Shown: piece after piece, positions 7,592 through 17,159 of the stretch
Layout of the letters: every line of letters begins with the position of its first letter
Position numbering within the stretch: the first letter of the stretch is position 1
NCBI RefSeq assembly: GCF_018449655.1
Contig: NZ_JAAVUX010000006.1
Coordinates: 1 to 64,000, forward strand
Reading direction: 5' to 3'
DNA: 64,000 nt
Origin: Pseudomonas sp. dw_358
GTDB lineage: Bacteria; Pseudomonadota; Gammaproteobacteria; Pseudomonadales; Pseudomonadaceae
Notes under the pieces: model-generated
What the model was told of the DNA's origin: nothing
Databases searched by the model: none
Seen by the model: the letters and a program-made list of their open reading frames with translations, nothing else
Program-made: the position numbers and the translations under genes

Positions 7592-9693
7592 GTGCATGGT
7601 GGAAAGCGTTTACCAGCGACATCCCCCGTGCTCCGGAATGGTTCTATGGGGTGCGGACGTTCGCCGCTTCGATGATCGCCCTGTACATCGCAATGAAACT
7701 GGAAATGCCGCGCCCCTACTGGGCCATGGCCACGGTCTACATCGTTTCCAGCCCCTTCGTCGGCCCCACCAGCTCCAAAGCCTTGTACCGTGCCATCGGC
7801 ACCTTCACCGGCGCCGCTGCGGCTGTACTGTTCGTGCCGATGCTGGTGCAGACACCACTGCTGCTGGTCACCGTCGTTGCCTTGTGGACAGGGACGCTGC
7901 TGTTCCTCTCCCTGCACCTGCGCACCGCTAACAGCTATGCGTTCATGCTGGCCGGGTACACCATGCCGCTGATTGCCCTGCCGGTGGTGGACAACCCCAC
8001 GGCGGTTTTCGACATTGCCTCCGCGCGCTTCCAGGAAATCTGCCTGGGGATTGTCTGTGCTGCCGTGGTGGGCGCCGTGTTCTGGCCCAAGTACCTGGCA
8101 CCCGTGGTGGTGGGTGCCGCCAGCAAATGGTTCGGCGAAGCGACCACCTACAGTGACCGCTTTCTCGCGCGCGACGCCAAGCCTGAAGAAATCGGGGCGC
8201 TGCGCTCGTCCATGGTCGCCACCTTCAACTCTCTGGAGATGATGATCGGGCAACTTCCCCACGAAGGCGCCCGGCCACAGACCGTGCGTAACGCCACCGA
8301 ATTGCGCGGCCGGGTGATTCACCTGCTGCCGGTGGTGGACGCGCTGGACGACGCCTTGATCGCCCTCGAACGCCGTACGCCGGAGTTAGTGGAGCGAATG
8401 GCGCCCTTGCTGATGCAAGGGCGTGAGTGGTTGCAACAACCAGCCGACGATGACTCGACGACGCGCTGGAGCGCTTTGCGCGACGCCATCGAGCAGGCTC
8501 AGCCAAGCCCGGAAACGATCGGCGACCGCCGCGAGCTGTTGTTTGCCAACGCACTGTACCGGCTAAGCGAGTGGGTCGATCTCTGGGAAGATTGTCGCTC
8601 GCTGGAGCGCGCCATCCGCACCGACAGCCGCGCGCCTTGGCGCCCCGTTTACCGGCACTGGCGCCTGGCCCGGCTCACACCGTTTCTCGACAAGGGCTTG
8701 ATGCTGTACTCGGTCAGTTCGGCGGTGGTAGCGATCATGGTTTCCTCGATGCTGTGGATCGTCACCGGCTGGAACGATGGCGGCAGCGCAGTGATTCTGG
8801 CCGCCGTGGCATGCAGCTTCTTCGCCGCCATGGACGACCCGGCACCGCAGATCTACCGGTTTTATTTCTGGACGGTGGTGGCGGTGATTCTCTCCAGCCT
8901 GTACCTGTTCCTGATCCTGCCCAACCTGCATGATTTTCCGATGCTGGTGCTGGCGTTCGCCGTCCCGTTCATTGTGGTCGGCACGTTGACCCTGCAACCG
9001 CGCTTTTATCTCGGCACCTTGCTGACCATCGTCAACACCTCGACCTTCATCAGTATCCAGACGACTTACGACGCCAACTTTTTCAACTTCATCAACGCCA
9101 ACGTGGCCGGCCCGGTCGGGCTGCTTTTTGCCTTCGTCTGGACCCTGGTGGTGCGCCCGTTCGGCGTTGAGGTCGCGGCCACACGCCTGACCCGCTTCAG
9201 CTGGCGTGACATCGTCAAGATCACCGAGCCGGCCACCCTGGCGGAGCATCGCCGTCGCGGCGTGAAAATGCTCGACCGCCTGATGCAGCACTTGCCGCGC
9301 CTGACCCAGACCGGCCAGGACACCGGCACCGCCCTGCGGGATTTGCGCGTGGCGCTCAATTTGCTGGACGTGCAGGCTTACGCTCGGCGCGTGGCGACCG
9401 GCCCGCGGGTGTTGCTTGACCAAGTCACGGCGGACGTCGGCGACTATTTTGCGACCTGCCTCAAGTCCCGCGAACGCCTGGCGGCGCCCATGACCTTGCT
9501 GATGACCATGGACCGCGCCCGCCGCGCGCTCAACATCGCGGGCGTGGGTGGTACCGAGGAAGATGCCCGCCGCCATCTGCTGCTGGCGCTCAGCGGCCTG
9601 CGCCTGGCCTTGCTGCCGGGGGTGCCGGTGTTGATCGATCCGGAGGACCCCGAGGAACAACCACCCTACGGCCTTGATGGAGCGCCGCTATGA
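7588..9693 (+). CDS. FUSC-family (AaeB-like) inner-membrane efflux pump
   Basis: This is the inner-membrane part of a tripartite exporter, predicted to expel aromatic carboxylic acids or fusaric-acid-like compounds. It has 701 residues with two similar blocks of membrane helices, about 20-170 and 365-515, each followed by a soluble cytoplasmic region; this duplicated layout is the family hallmark. It overlaps marR by 4 bp and the DUF1656 gene by 4 bp, so the operon is translationally coupled. The substrate cannot be read from the sequence. Confidence 0.85.
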   Translation: MSAWWKAFTSDIPRAPEWFYGVRTFAASMIALYIAMKLEMPRPYWAMATVYIVSSPFVGPTSSKALYRAIGTFTGAAAAVLFVPMLVQTPLLLVTVVALWTGTLLFLSLHLRTANSYAFMLAGYTMPLIALPVVDNPTAVFDIASARFQEICLGIVCAAVVGAVFWPKYLAPVVVGAASKWFGEATTYSDRFLARDAKPEEIGALRSSMVATFNSLEMMIGQLPHEGARPQTVRNATELRGRVIHLLPVVDALDDALIALERRTPELVERMAPLLMQGREWLQQPADDDSTTRWSALRDAIEQAQPSPETIGDRRELLFANALYRLSEWVDLWEDCRSLERAIRTDSRAPWRPVYRHWRLARLTPFLDKGLMLYSVSSAVVAIMVSSMLWIVTGWNDGGSAVILAAVACSFFAAMDDPAPQIYRFYFWTVVAVILSSLYLFLILPNLHDFPMLVLAFAVPFIVVGTLTLQPRFYLGTLLTIVNTSTFISIQTTYDANFFNFINANVAGPVGLLFAFVWTLVVRPFGVEVAATRLTRFSWRDIVKITEPATLAEHRRRGVKMLDRLMQHLPRLTQTGQDTGTALRDLRVALNLLDVQAYARRVATGPRVLLDQVTADVGDYFATCLKSRERLAAPMTLLMTMDRARRALNIAGVGGTEEDARRHLLLALSGLRLALLPGVPVLIDPEDPEEQPPYGLDGAPL

Positions 9694-9899
9694 TCGGTGA
9701 GCTGGACGTCAGCGGTATCTTTCTGCCGACTTTGCTGGTGATGATGGTCATCACCTACCTGCTGTTTCTGGTGGTGCATGGCGTTCTCAACCGCCTGCAC
9801 TTTTATCGCCTGGTCTGGCACCGGGCTCTGTTCAACGTCGCACTCTACGCCGTGCTGCTCGGCGCGGTAGACGCAATCGGTCGAAGCCTGATGCTATGA
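9690..9899 (+). CDS. DUF1656 small membrane protein of FUSC efflux operons
   Basis: A 69-residue protein with two predicted membrane helices (about 12-30 and 45-65). It begins with the conserved pattern MIGELDVSGIFLPTLL. DUF1656 proteins (AaeX type) occur almost only between a FUSC pump and its HlyD adaptor, as here. It overlaps both neighbours by 4 bp. Its biochemical role is not established. Confidence 0.85.
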   Translation: MIGELDVSGIFLPTLLVMMVITYLLFLVVHGVLNRLHFYRLVWHRALFNVALYAVLLGAVDAIGRSLML

Positions 9900-10798
9900 A
9901 AAAACCTTTGATGACCTTGGGCCGGCTGGTCCTGACTCTGCTTGTTGTCGCCCTTGCCTGCGTCGTGATCTGGCGCCTGGTGATGTACTACATGTACGCC
10001 CCTTGGACCCGCGACGGCCATATCCGTGCCGACGTGGTGCAGATCGCCCCGGACGTTTCGGGCTTGATCGAAGACGTCGAAGTGGTGGACAACCAGTGGG
10101 TCAAGCGCGGCCAGGTGCTGTTCAAGATCGACCCGGATCGCTTCCAGCTGGCGCTGCGTCAGGCCCAGGCCACCGTGGCCGACCGCAAGGAAACCTACGC
10201 CCAGGCGCAACGCGAGAACAAACGCAACAAGGGCCTGGGCAACCTGGTCGCCCGTGAACAGCTCGAAGAGAGCCAGTCCCGCGAGGCACGTGCCCTGGCC
10301 GCGCTGAACGAGGCACAGGTGGCGGTGGACGCCGCCCAGCTGAACCTCGACCGCTCGGTGATCCGCAGCCCGGTCAACGGTTACCTCAACGACCGCGCAC
10401 CGCGCTTGCAGGAGTTCGCCAGTGCGGGGCATGCGAGCTTGTCCATCGTCGATGGCGACTCGTTCCACATCGACGGTTACTTCGAGGAGACCAAGCTGCC
10501 GCTGATTCATGTCGGCCAGCAAGTCGACATCCGCATGATGGGTGACAACGCCCGCCTGCGTGGGCATGTGCAAAGCATCGTCGCTGGCATCGAAGACCGT
10601 GACCGCACCAGTGGCAGCAACCTGTTGCCCAACGTCAACCCGGCGTTCAGCTGGGTACGACTGGCGCAGCGGATTCCAGTGCGTATCGTCTTCGACGACG
10701 TGCCGGCGGACTTTCGCATGATCGCCGGGCGCACCGCGACGGTGTCGATCCTTGACGACGTAACCCGCGCGCCGGTGGCGGCTGGAGCGGCGCAATGA
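9896..10798 (+). CDS. HlyD-family periplasmic adaptor (AaeA-like)
   Basis: This membrane fusion protein couples the FUSC pump to the outer-membrane factor encoded next. It has 300 residues: one N-terminal membrane helix (about 10-32), a lipoyl-like domain opening with YAPWTRDGHIRADVVQIAPD, a short coiled-coil hairpin (about 85-150) and a beta-barrel containing FHIDGYFEETKLPLIHVGQQ. The YAPWT(R)DG start is typical of AaeA/EmrA-type adaptors that work with FUSC pumps. It overlaps the preceding and following genes by 4 bp each. Confidence 0.88.
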   Translation: MKKPLMTLGRLVLTLLVVALACVVIWRLVMYYMYAPWTRDGHIRADVVQIAPDVSGLIEDVEVVDNQWVKRGQVLFKIDPDRFQLALRQAQATVADRKETYAQAQRENKRNKGLGNLVAREQLEESQSREARALAALNEAQVAVDAAQLNLDRSVIRSPVNGYLNDRAPRLQEFASAGHASLSIVDGDSFHIDGYFEETKLPLIHVGQQVDIRMMGDNARLRGHVQSIVAGIEDRDRTSGSNLLPNVNPAFSWVRLAQRIPVRIVFDDVPADFRMIAGRTATVSILDDVTRAPVAAGAAQ

Positions 10799-12231
10799 AC
10801 AGCCTGCTACGGGTGATGGTGGCCGTGGGCGGCGGTTTGCTGCTGTCGGCCTGCCAGATGGTCGGGCCCGACTACAAGATGCCCAAGGACGCGGCGGTCA
10901 ATCGCCCGGATCTGCAAAGCGAGCTGGACCTGGGCAACAGCAATGTGGTGTCCCTGCCGGTGCCGCAGAACTGGTGGCGGATGTATCAGGACCCGCGTTT
11001 GAATGCACTGGTCGAGCAAGCCTTGGCCAGCAACACCGACCTGCGCGTGGCCGCCGCCAACTTGCAACGGGCTCACTACCAGGTCGACGAGGCCCAGGCC
11101 GCAGGTGGCTTTGGCGCCAGTGCGTCGGCCGGGGTCCAACGTATCCAGGAGTCGGGCGAAGCGTTCTTGCAGACTGAAAAGCTGCCGGTGGATAACTTCG
11201 GCACCGCGTCGATCAACCTGTCCTATCAGTTCGACCTGTGGGGTACCCTCAAACGCGGTATCGAAGCGGCCAAGGCCAACGCTGATGCCACCCAGGCCGC
11301 TGCCGACACCGCGCGGATCACCTTGGTGGCCGACGTGGTGCGCTCTTACACGCAGATCTGCGCCGCCAACGATGAATACGCGATTGCCCGGCACTCGCTG
11401 GACTTGCAGGAAGAAGGCGTCAATCTGACCACCCGCCTGCGTGACGCCGGTCGTGGTGACGAAACCCAGGTGACGCGTTCGCAGACCCAATTCAAGTCCC
11501 TGCGCGCCGAACTGCCGCAGTACGAAGCATTGCGTCAGGCCGGTCTGTATCGGTTGTCGATGCTGCTGGCCAAACCCGTGGGGCAACTGCCCGAGGGTAC
11601 AGGCCAATGCGCCGAGCTGCCGCACATTGCGCAGGTGCTGCCAGTGGGCGATGGTGCCGAACTGCTCAAGCGTCGCCCTGACGTCCGCCAGGCCGAACGC
11701 CTGCTGGCGGCGTCCACTGCACGGATCGGTGTCGCCACTGGCGAGCTGTACCCGAACATCAGTTTCGGCGCCTCCGTGGGGACCGAGGGTATTCTCAGTG
11801 ATGTGACCCACCCGGCCACCAACCAATGGGCCTTTGGCCCACTGATCAGCTGGACGGTGCCCATGAACGGTGCCCGCGCGCGGATTCACGAGTCTGAAGC
11901 CGCGACCCAGGCTTCGCTGGCGCACTTCGACGGCGTGGTGCTCAACGCTATCCGCGAAACCCAGACCGCCTTGGCGCAGTACACCGCCGTGCTGGAGCGC
12001 CGCGATGCGCTGGCCGATGCCGAACAATCAGCGCACAGGGCCGCTGACCAGACCCACCGCTTCTATCAGATGGGCCGTGAATCGTTCCTGGCGGACTTGC
12101 AGGCGACCCGCACCTACACCGATGCGCGGGCGCAACTGGCCTCGGCCAATACCCAAGTGGCAATGCAGCAGATCACCTTGTTTCTGGCGCTCGGTGGGGG
12201 CTGGGAGGCGCAGGCTCCGCTCAAGAAATAA
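10795..12231 (+). CDS. NodT-family outer-membrane efflux lipoprotein
   Basis: This is the TolC-like channel that completes the tripartite pump. It has 478 residues with a lipoprotein signal ending LLLSAC (Cys20) and the family opener MVGPDYKMP, followed by two tandem OEP repeats rich in long helices. It is the last gene of the MarR-FUSC-DUF1656-HlyD-NodT operon. Because the operon encodes its own channel, the pump should be self-sufficient. It ends just before a strong palindrome at 12243-12317. Confidence 0.9.
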   Translation: MNSLLRVMVAVGGGLLLSACQMVGPDYKMPKDAAVNRPDLQSELDLGNSNVVSLPVPQNWWRMYQDPRLNALVEQALASNTDLRVAAANLQRAHYQVDEAQAAGGFGASASAGVQRIQESGEAFLQTEKLPVDNFGTASINLSYQFDLWGTLKRGIEAAKANADATQAAADTARITLVADVVRSYTQICAANDEYAIARHSLDLQEEGVNLTTRLRDAGRGDETQVTRSQTQFKSLRAELPQYEALRQAGLYRLSMLLAKPVGQLPEGTGQCAELPHIAQVLPVGDGAELLKRRPDVRQAERLLAASTARIGVATGELYPNISFGASVGTEGILSDVTHPATNQWAFGPLISWTVPMNGARARIHESEAATQASLAHFDGVVLNAIRETQTALAQYTAVLERRDALADAEQSAHRAADQTHRFYQMGRESFLADLQATRTYTDARAQLASANTQVAMQQITLFLALGGGWEAQAPLKK

Positions 12232-12242
12232 GGGGCTGGATA

Positions 12243-12317
12243 CCGTCACGGCAGAGCCGAGCTTGGTCGGGAAGGGGTTAACCCTACTCCCGAGCAAGCT
12301 TGGTCCTGCCGTGACGG
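12243..12317. repeat. REP-like palindrome between convergent genes
   Basis: CCGTCACGGCA and TGCCGTGACGG are perfect 11-bp arms around an inner imperfect stem (GAGCTTGGTCGGGA / TCCCGAGCAAGCTT). The inner right arm, read on the minus strand, is nearly the same as the left arm of the element at 6941-7021. It lies between convergent genes and probably also acts as a bidirectional transcription stop. Confidence 0.55.
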
Positions 12318-12334
12318 TGGCATGGCAGATTAAC

Positions 12335-13339
12335 TCAGAAACCTTCCAGCACGATTTTGCCTTGCGCCCGACCGCTCTCGATCAACTGATGCGCGCGCCG
12401 TAAATTGGCCGCATTGATGGTGCCAAAATGCTCGCCAAAGGTGGTTTTCAGCACGCCCTGGTCGACCAGATCGGCCACGCGGTTGAGCAGTTCGTGCTGG
12501 CGGATCATGTCCGGGGTTTCGTACAGCGAACGGGTAAACATGAGCTCCCAGTGCAGGGACAGCGCCTTGCGCTTCATGGGCACCACATCCAGGGTCGCCG
12601 GGTCGTCGATCAAGGCCAGCTTGCCTTGGGGTTGCAGCGCTTCGATCAACTGGGCGAAGTGGCTATCGGTGTGGGTCAGGCTGGCCACATGAGTGACTTC
12701 ACCTACACCAATGGCCTGCAATTGCGCCAACAGTGGCTGGCTGTGATCAATGACGTGGTGAGCACCCAATTCGGTGACCCACTGCCGTGTCTCGGCGCGC
12801 GACGCCGTGCCGATCACGGTCAGCCCGGTGAGCTGGCGGGCCAATTGCGTGAGGATCGAACCCACGCCACCGGCAGCACCGATGATCAGCAGGCTCTGCC
12901 CTTTACCACCGCCTTCGCTGACGCCCAGGCGGTCGAACAGCAGCTCCCAGGCCGTGATGGCGGTCAATGGCAACGCGGCGGCATGGGCGTCGTTCAGGCT
13001 TTTCGGCTTGCGCCCGACGATGCGTTCGTCCACCGCATGCAGCTCGCTGTTGGTGCCGGGACGAATCAGCGAGCCGGCATAGAAGACTTCGTCGCCGACC
13101 TTGAACAGCTGGGCGTCACGGCCCACGGCCTTGACCACTCCTACGGCATCCCAGCCCAGCACGCGCGGCTCGCTGACGGCAGCGCCCGCGCGGATCTTGG
13201 TGTCTACGGGGTTGACCGAGACCGCGTGGACTTCCACCAGCAGATCGCGCGAGCCAGGCACCGGGGTGGGGAGTTCAAGGTCGATCAGCGAGTCGGCGGC
13301 GTCGATCGGCCCGTTGCGGGTGTAGGCGATGGCTTTCAT
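12335..13339 (-). CDS. Zinc-type alcohol dehydrogenase-like / quinone oxidoreductase
   Basis: A 334-residue medium-chain reductase, predicted to reduce quinones or enones with NAD(P)H in the cytoplasm. It has the GroES-like N-terminal half and a Rossmann half with GAAGGVGSILTQLA (about 153-166). The cysteine ligands for catalytic and structural zinc are absent, as usual in the quinone oxidoreductase branch despite the common name of zinc-binding alcohol dehydrogenase. It is a single gene, convergent with the efflux operon. The physiological substrate is unknown. Confidence 0.8.
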   Translation of the reverse strand: MKAIAYTRNGPIDAADSLIDLELPTPVPGSRDLLVEVHAVSVNPVDTKIRAGAAVSEPRVLGWDAVGVVKAVGRDAQLFKVGDEVFYAGSLIRPGTNSELHAVDERIVGRKPKSLNDAHAAALPLTAITAWELLFDRLGVSEGGGKGQSLLIIGAAGGVGSILTQLARQLTGLTVIGTASRAETRQWVTELGAHHVIDHSQPLLAQLQAIGVGEVTHVASLTHTDSHFAQLIEALQPQGKLALIDDPATLDVVPMKRKALSLHWELMFTRSLYETPDMIRQHELLNRVADLVDQGVLKTTFGEHFGTINAANLRRAHQLIESGRAQGKIVLEGF

Positions 13340-13445
13340 GGGGATACTCTTGAAAGAAGTGAATGAAGGTGAGGTCAGTCTGTGCTTCTGCCTGATCCAT
13401 AAAAAGCGGGGAAATCAGGTAAGACTTTCGCTGAAATCGTGAAAA

Positions 13446-14939
13446 TCACCTCTGCATCAACGAAAACAACGACGCGGCGGCTTGTTTGACCCGCTGCAAC
13501 TCACGCCCCGGCGAAAATTCACCGGCTTCCTGCCGGCGCCGGTTGAGCTGCACGTTCAAACCTTCTTCATAGCGTTCCTGCAGCAAGGCCAGCAGCGCCG
13601 GTACATTGAAATGCGGCTGCCCCTCGGGCACCGACAGCGGCACGATGTGGTCCAGATCCAGCAGCTGCTGGTTGTAGTCCATGGCCTCCTTGACCCGCTT
13701 GGCCTGGGCCGGGTCTTCCGAGTTCCAGCGGCCCGGTGGCACCAGTCGATCCGCCTGGTTCATCACCCCCACCAGCACCGGTGGCTTGCGGTCATTGTTC
13801 TCGCTTTCCCAGGTGTCGATCAGGCCGCGAAAATGCTGGTCCAGCGCCCGGGCTGGCTGGTTCGCCTTGAGCACCCAAAGCACCAGGTCGCAATCAATGA
13901 CCTGCTCGAAGAGTTTTTTCTCCAGCTTGCCATCGCCATTGAGGCCGGGCAGATCCACCAGGTTCATCGCCTCTTCGCCGTCCACGGTGCAGGCATAGAC
14001 CTGCACCTTGTCAGTGGCGGGCAGGGCGCTGACTTCGGCGCGGATGCTGGCGGTGAGGACGTTGACCAGGGTCGACTTGCCTGCACCGACCTGGCCGATC
14101 AAGCAGACCCGCAGCGGCTCGGGCGCAGCAGCCATGCGTTCGCGGTCTTCGCCGGCGGCATCGCTGGTGGGCAAGTCCTGATCGTCGAAGCGGAAGTGGC
14201 CCCCATAGAGGTCGATGGCCACCTGCAAGACTTCCAGCAGCAGCAGGTGCTTGAGGCGCAGCTGCAAGGCCTCGCTCATGCCGCTGAAGGCCTTGTCGGA
14301 CAAATGGCCGCGCAACTCGGCCAGCAGTCCCTGGGGCGAAAACATCCGGGCCTTGCGGTACAGGCCGTAGGCGTTCATCAGCCACGGCCCGTAGCGCTCG
14401 ACGCGCTCACCGAGGGTCATCAGAGAAGAGATTTTCATTCGCTCGATCATGGGCACATTGGCCTTCAACACCAAGCGATAGCGGCGGCTGACCTGCTCGG
14501 CAATGGCCAGAAACTCGATGGGTGTGAAAGCCCAGGTGGCGGTGTCCGGGTCGTCGCTGTAACGCCCTGCCACCAGCCGCAATATTTCCAGACCCAAATC
14601 CGGCATCGCCGGCCAAGGTGGCTGGACGCCGAGCATCTGCTGCACGTGGGGCAGCACTTCGGTGTGAATCTGGCGGTCACGATCATTCCAGTGAGTCGGC
14701 GTGTCGATGGACTGCGCCACGGCTTCATCCAGCGCCGGCACTGCCTCGGTCCGCACCCGGCGCTTGAGCACCCAGAACGGCAGAAGTCCCATCAAGAGCA
14801 AGACCACCAGCACCACCACGAACGGCAGGAAATAGCCGTAGTGGAACACCGCATACACCCCGAACCCGGCCAGTGCCAGCAGCGGCGCCAAGGCCGCGAT
14901 CAGCAGCAGAGGCAGGGTCCGTTCAAGCATTCTTGTCAT
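13446..14939 (-). CDS. Membrane-anchored GTPase of unknown role (second of a pair)
   Basis: A 497-residue protein with two predicted N-terminal membrane helices (about 8-30 and 36-58), a helical middle region (about 70-260) and a C-terminal GTPase domain. The G motifs are clear: P-loop GQVGAGKST at 282-290, DLPG at 329-332 and NQAD at 394-397. This order (anchor, helical spacer, then G domain) is unusual. The gene overlaps the upstream GTPase gene by 17 bp, which suggests coordinated synthesis. I cannot name a function; a membrane-associated, dynamin- or Era-like role is only a guess. Confidence 0.75.
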   Translation of the reverse strand: MTRMLERTLPLLLIAALAPLLALAGFGVYAVFHYGYFLPFVVVLVVLLLMGLLPFWVLKRRVRTEAVPALDEAVAQSIDTPTHWNDRDRQIHTEVLPHVQQMLGVQPPWPAMPDLGLEILRLVAGRYSDDPDTATWAFTPIEFLAIAEQVSRRYRLVLKANVPMIERMKISSLMTLGERVERYGPWLMNAYGLYRKARMFSPQGLLAELRGHLSDKAFSGMSEALQLRLKHLLLLEVLQVAIDLYGGHFRFDDQDLPTSDAAGEDRERMAAAPEPLRVCLIGQVGAGKSTLVNVLTASIRAEVSALPATDKVQVYACTVDGEEAMNLVDLPGLNGDGKLEKKLFEQVIDCDLVLWVLKANQPARALDQHFRGLIDTWESENNDRKPPVLVGVMNQADRLVPPGRWNSEDPAQAKRVKEAMDYNQQLLDLDHIVPLSVPEGQPHFNVPALLALLQERYEEGLNVQLNRRRQEAGEFSPGRELQRVKQAAASLFSLMQR

Positions 14940-16026
14940 CGTTGGCTACCGGCAGAATATGATCGAAAGCCTGTTTGAACTTGGCCTTGAGGTCTTCGGA
15001 GGTGACGGCTTCGCCGCGCTTTTTCTTATAGAAATACATGCAGGCCACCCGGCCCAGCGCGAACGTGAAGCAATAGCTGGCGACGGCAGCCGAAGCCCCG
15101 CCGACGGTCTGGCCATAGACCGGAATGAATTTGATCAGTTGGCGCAAACCCAGTTTCGAGGCGTACTGGATGCCAAAGCCGGCGCCCATGGCCGCACCAA
15201 ACTCGCTGAGCAGCCGCGTGGTCCACTCCAGCCCGTACTGATTCGCCAGGCTGTGCAGCATCTTGGCCTGAATCGCTGGCACGGCCACCAGCCCGACGCC
15301 CGGAACGGCGTCGCTGGCACCTGCGGCACCGGCGTACCACATGATTTCGCGCTTGAGCTGCTGAAAGTTGAGCTCTTCACTGTTGTCATGGGCTTCGTCG
15401 GTGAACAATTCGGCGAGGATCGGCAACAGCTCCTTGAGCCGGCGCACCAGTGCTTCCAACCCTACGGGGTGACCCTCGCGGCCATAGAAGTCCACGGCCA
15501 GGCTGTCGATCGGGCCCCACACGGCTTCCACCTGTTCTTCGTTGTGGCGCAGGCAGCGAACCCGGTCTTCGTCGTCGAGCAACTCGACGCCGGTCTGCAC
15601 CAGCAGCGCCTGCTTGATGTGCCCGGCGCGCTTGATGTGTTTGAGAGCCTTGAGAATCTGCGATTGCTCGGGGTCTTCGGCGCGCATCACCAGGATCAGC
15701 GCATTGCTGGCGGCCTCCAGGTTGCGGATGTCTTCGGCCGGGTCATAGTTGGCCTCGGCCAGGCCGCGGGTGTCCATGAACGCCAGCACCGGCTTGTCCT
15801 GAGGGTACAGGTACTGGGCGGAGGTCATGGTGCAGGGTTTGAAGCCCTGGCCGACCTCGATCTTGTCCAGCCCGGTGAGCGCGCGGATCAACGATGATTT
15901 GCCTGCACCGGTCTTGCCCAGCAGCCACAGGGTCGGCAGATGGTTCTCGCTGTGGATGAACGCCGATTGCAGGTTGGGGTTCTTTTCCGGGTTCAGCTTG
16001 CGGTAGATATCGCCAAGCAGACTCAT
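14923..16026 (-). CDS. GTPase with C-terminal DUF697-like hydrophobic domain (first of a pair)
   Basis: A 367-residue protein with an N-terminal G domain: P-loop GKTGAGKSS at 37-45 and DTRG at 85-88. The expected NKxD position reads VQTG, so guanine specificity may be altered. The C-terminal part (about 235-340) is Gly/Ala-rich and hydrophobic, like the DUF697 domain found in YcjF-type proteins. I chose the ATG at 16026, with AGGAG upstream; an in-frame extension to 16101 lacks a clear site. Together with the next gene it forms a two-GTPase operon. Role unknown. Confidence 0.75.
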   Translation of the reverse strand: MSLLGDIYRKLNPEKNPNLQSAFIHSENHLPTLWLLGKTGAGKSSLIRALTGLDKIEVGQGFKPCTMTSAQYLYPQDKPVLAFMDTRGLAEANYDPAEDIRNLEAASNALILVMRAEDPEQSQILKALKHIKRAGHIKQALLVQTGVELLDDEDRVRCLRHNEEQVEAVWGPIDSLAVDFYGREGHPVGLEALVRRLKELLPILAELFTDEAHDNSEELNFQQLKREIMWYAGAAGASDAVPGVGLVAVPAIQAKMLHSLANQYGLEWTTRLLSEFGAAMGAGFGIQYASKLGLRQLIKFIPVYGQTVGGASAAVASYCFTFALGRVACMYFYKKKRGEAVTSEDLKAKFKQAFDHILPVANDDKNA

Positions 16027-16203
16027 GGGGCGGTGACTCCTGATAGGCCAGCTCAATAGCTTATGACAACAAACAGGCTGCAGATTCAATCTGATGGACA
16101 CGGTCTCGAGTCCTCATACCGACAATCGACCCCCCAATTGCCACAAATATTCAGTAAGCTACACGCCTTTCTCCAATCCCTTGACGCAGGGCACACAGCG
16201 GCT

Positions 16204-17133
16204 ATGAAAGCAAAGGTCTTCATCGACGGCGAACACGGTACCACCGGCCTCCAGATCCGTACCCGGCTGGCCGGGCGCACCGACCTCGAGGTGCTCTCGA
16301 TTCCCGAGGCCGAGCGCCGCAACAAGGATCTGCGCGCCGACTACCTGCGCGGCGCCGACATCGCCATCCTCTGCCTGCCTGATGACGCCTCCCGCGAAGC
16401 CGTGGCCCTGCTCGAAGGCCACACCAGCACGCGCATCATCGACACCTCCACGGCGCACCGCGTGCACCCGGACTGGGCCTACGGCTTTGCCGAGCTGGAA
16501 AAAGACCAGGCCAGCCGCATCGCCTCGGCGCGCGGCGTGGCCAATCCTGGCTGCTACCCCACCGGCGCCATCGCCCTGGTCCGCCCGCTGCGCGACGCCG
16601 GCCTGCTGGCCGCCGATCAAGGCATCACGGTCAACGCGGTGTCCGGTTACACCGGGGGCGGCAAGCAGATGATCGCCCAGTTCGAAGACCCGGCCAACCC
16701 GGACCCGATCAGCTCGAGCCAGTTTGTCTACGGCCTGAACCTGCAACACAAGCACGTCGCCGAGCTGGCCAAGCATGGCCGTCTGGAGCGTCGCCCGCTG
16801 TTCAGCCCGAGCGTGGCGCGCTTCCCGCAAGGCATGATTGTGCAGGTTCCACTGTTCCTCTCGGACCTCAACGGGGCATCGCTGGCCGATGTTCACGCTG
16901 CCTTGGTTGCCCATTACCAGGGCCAGTCCATCGTCGAAGTGGTGCCGCTGGAGCAAAGTGCGGCCCTGACCCGTGTCGAAGCGGAAGCACTGGCCGGCCA
17001 GGACACCATGAAATTGTTCGTCTTCGGCACGCCGGGGCAGGAGCACGTGAATCTGGTAGCGCTGCTGGATAACCTCGGCAAGGGCGCTTCTGGGGCGGCA
17101 GTACAGAATATGGATTTGATGCTGGGTCACTGA
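16204..17133 (+). CDS. argC: N-acetyl-gamma-glutamyl-phosphate reductase, type 2
   Basis: It catalyses the NADPH-dependent reduction of N-acetylglutamyl phosphate to the semialdehyde, the third step of arginine biosynthesis. It has 309 residues, the length of the short (type 2) ArgC form. It begins [15 protein letters not shown] and carries the catalytic cysteine in [10 protein letters not shown] (about 114-123). I use the ATG at 16204 because it fits the family N-terminus; an in-frame extension to 16063 is not family-like. Type 2 ArgC usually coexists with a type 1 enzyme in pseudomonads, so it may be the second copy. Confidence 0.88.
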   Translation: MKAKVFIDGEHGTTGLQIRTRLAGRTDLEVLSIPEAERRNKDLRADYLRGADIAILCLPDDASREAVALLEGHTSTRIIDTSTAHRVHPDWAYGFAELEKDQASRIASARGVANPGCYPTGAIALVRPLRDAGLLAADQGITVNAVSGYTGGGKQMIAQFEDPANPDPISSSQFVYGLNLQHKHVAELAKHGRLERRPLFSPSVARFPQGMIVQVPLFLSDLNGASLADVHAALVAHYQGQSIVEVVPLEQSAALTRVEAEALAGQDTMKLFVFGTPGQEHVNLVALLDNLGKGASGAAVQNMDLMLGH

Positions 17134-17159
17134 TCCGCCGCGCCACCGCTTGGTACTGC

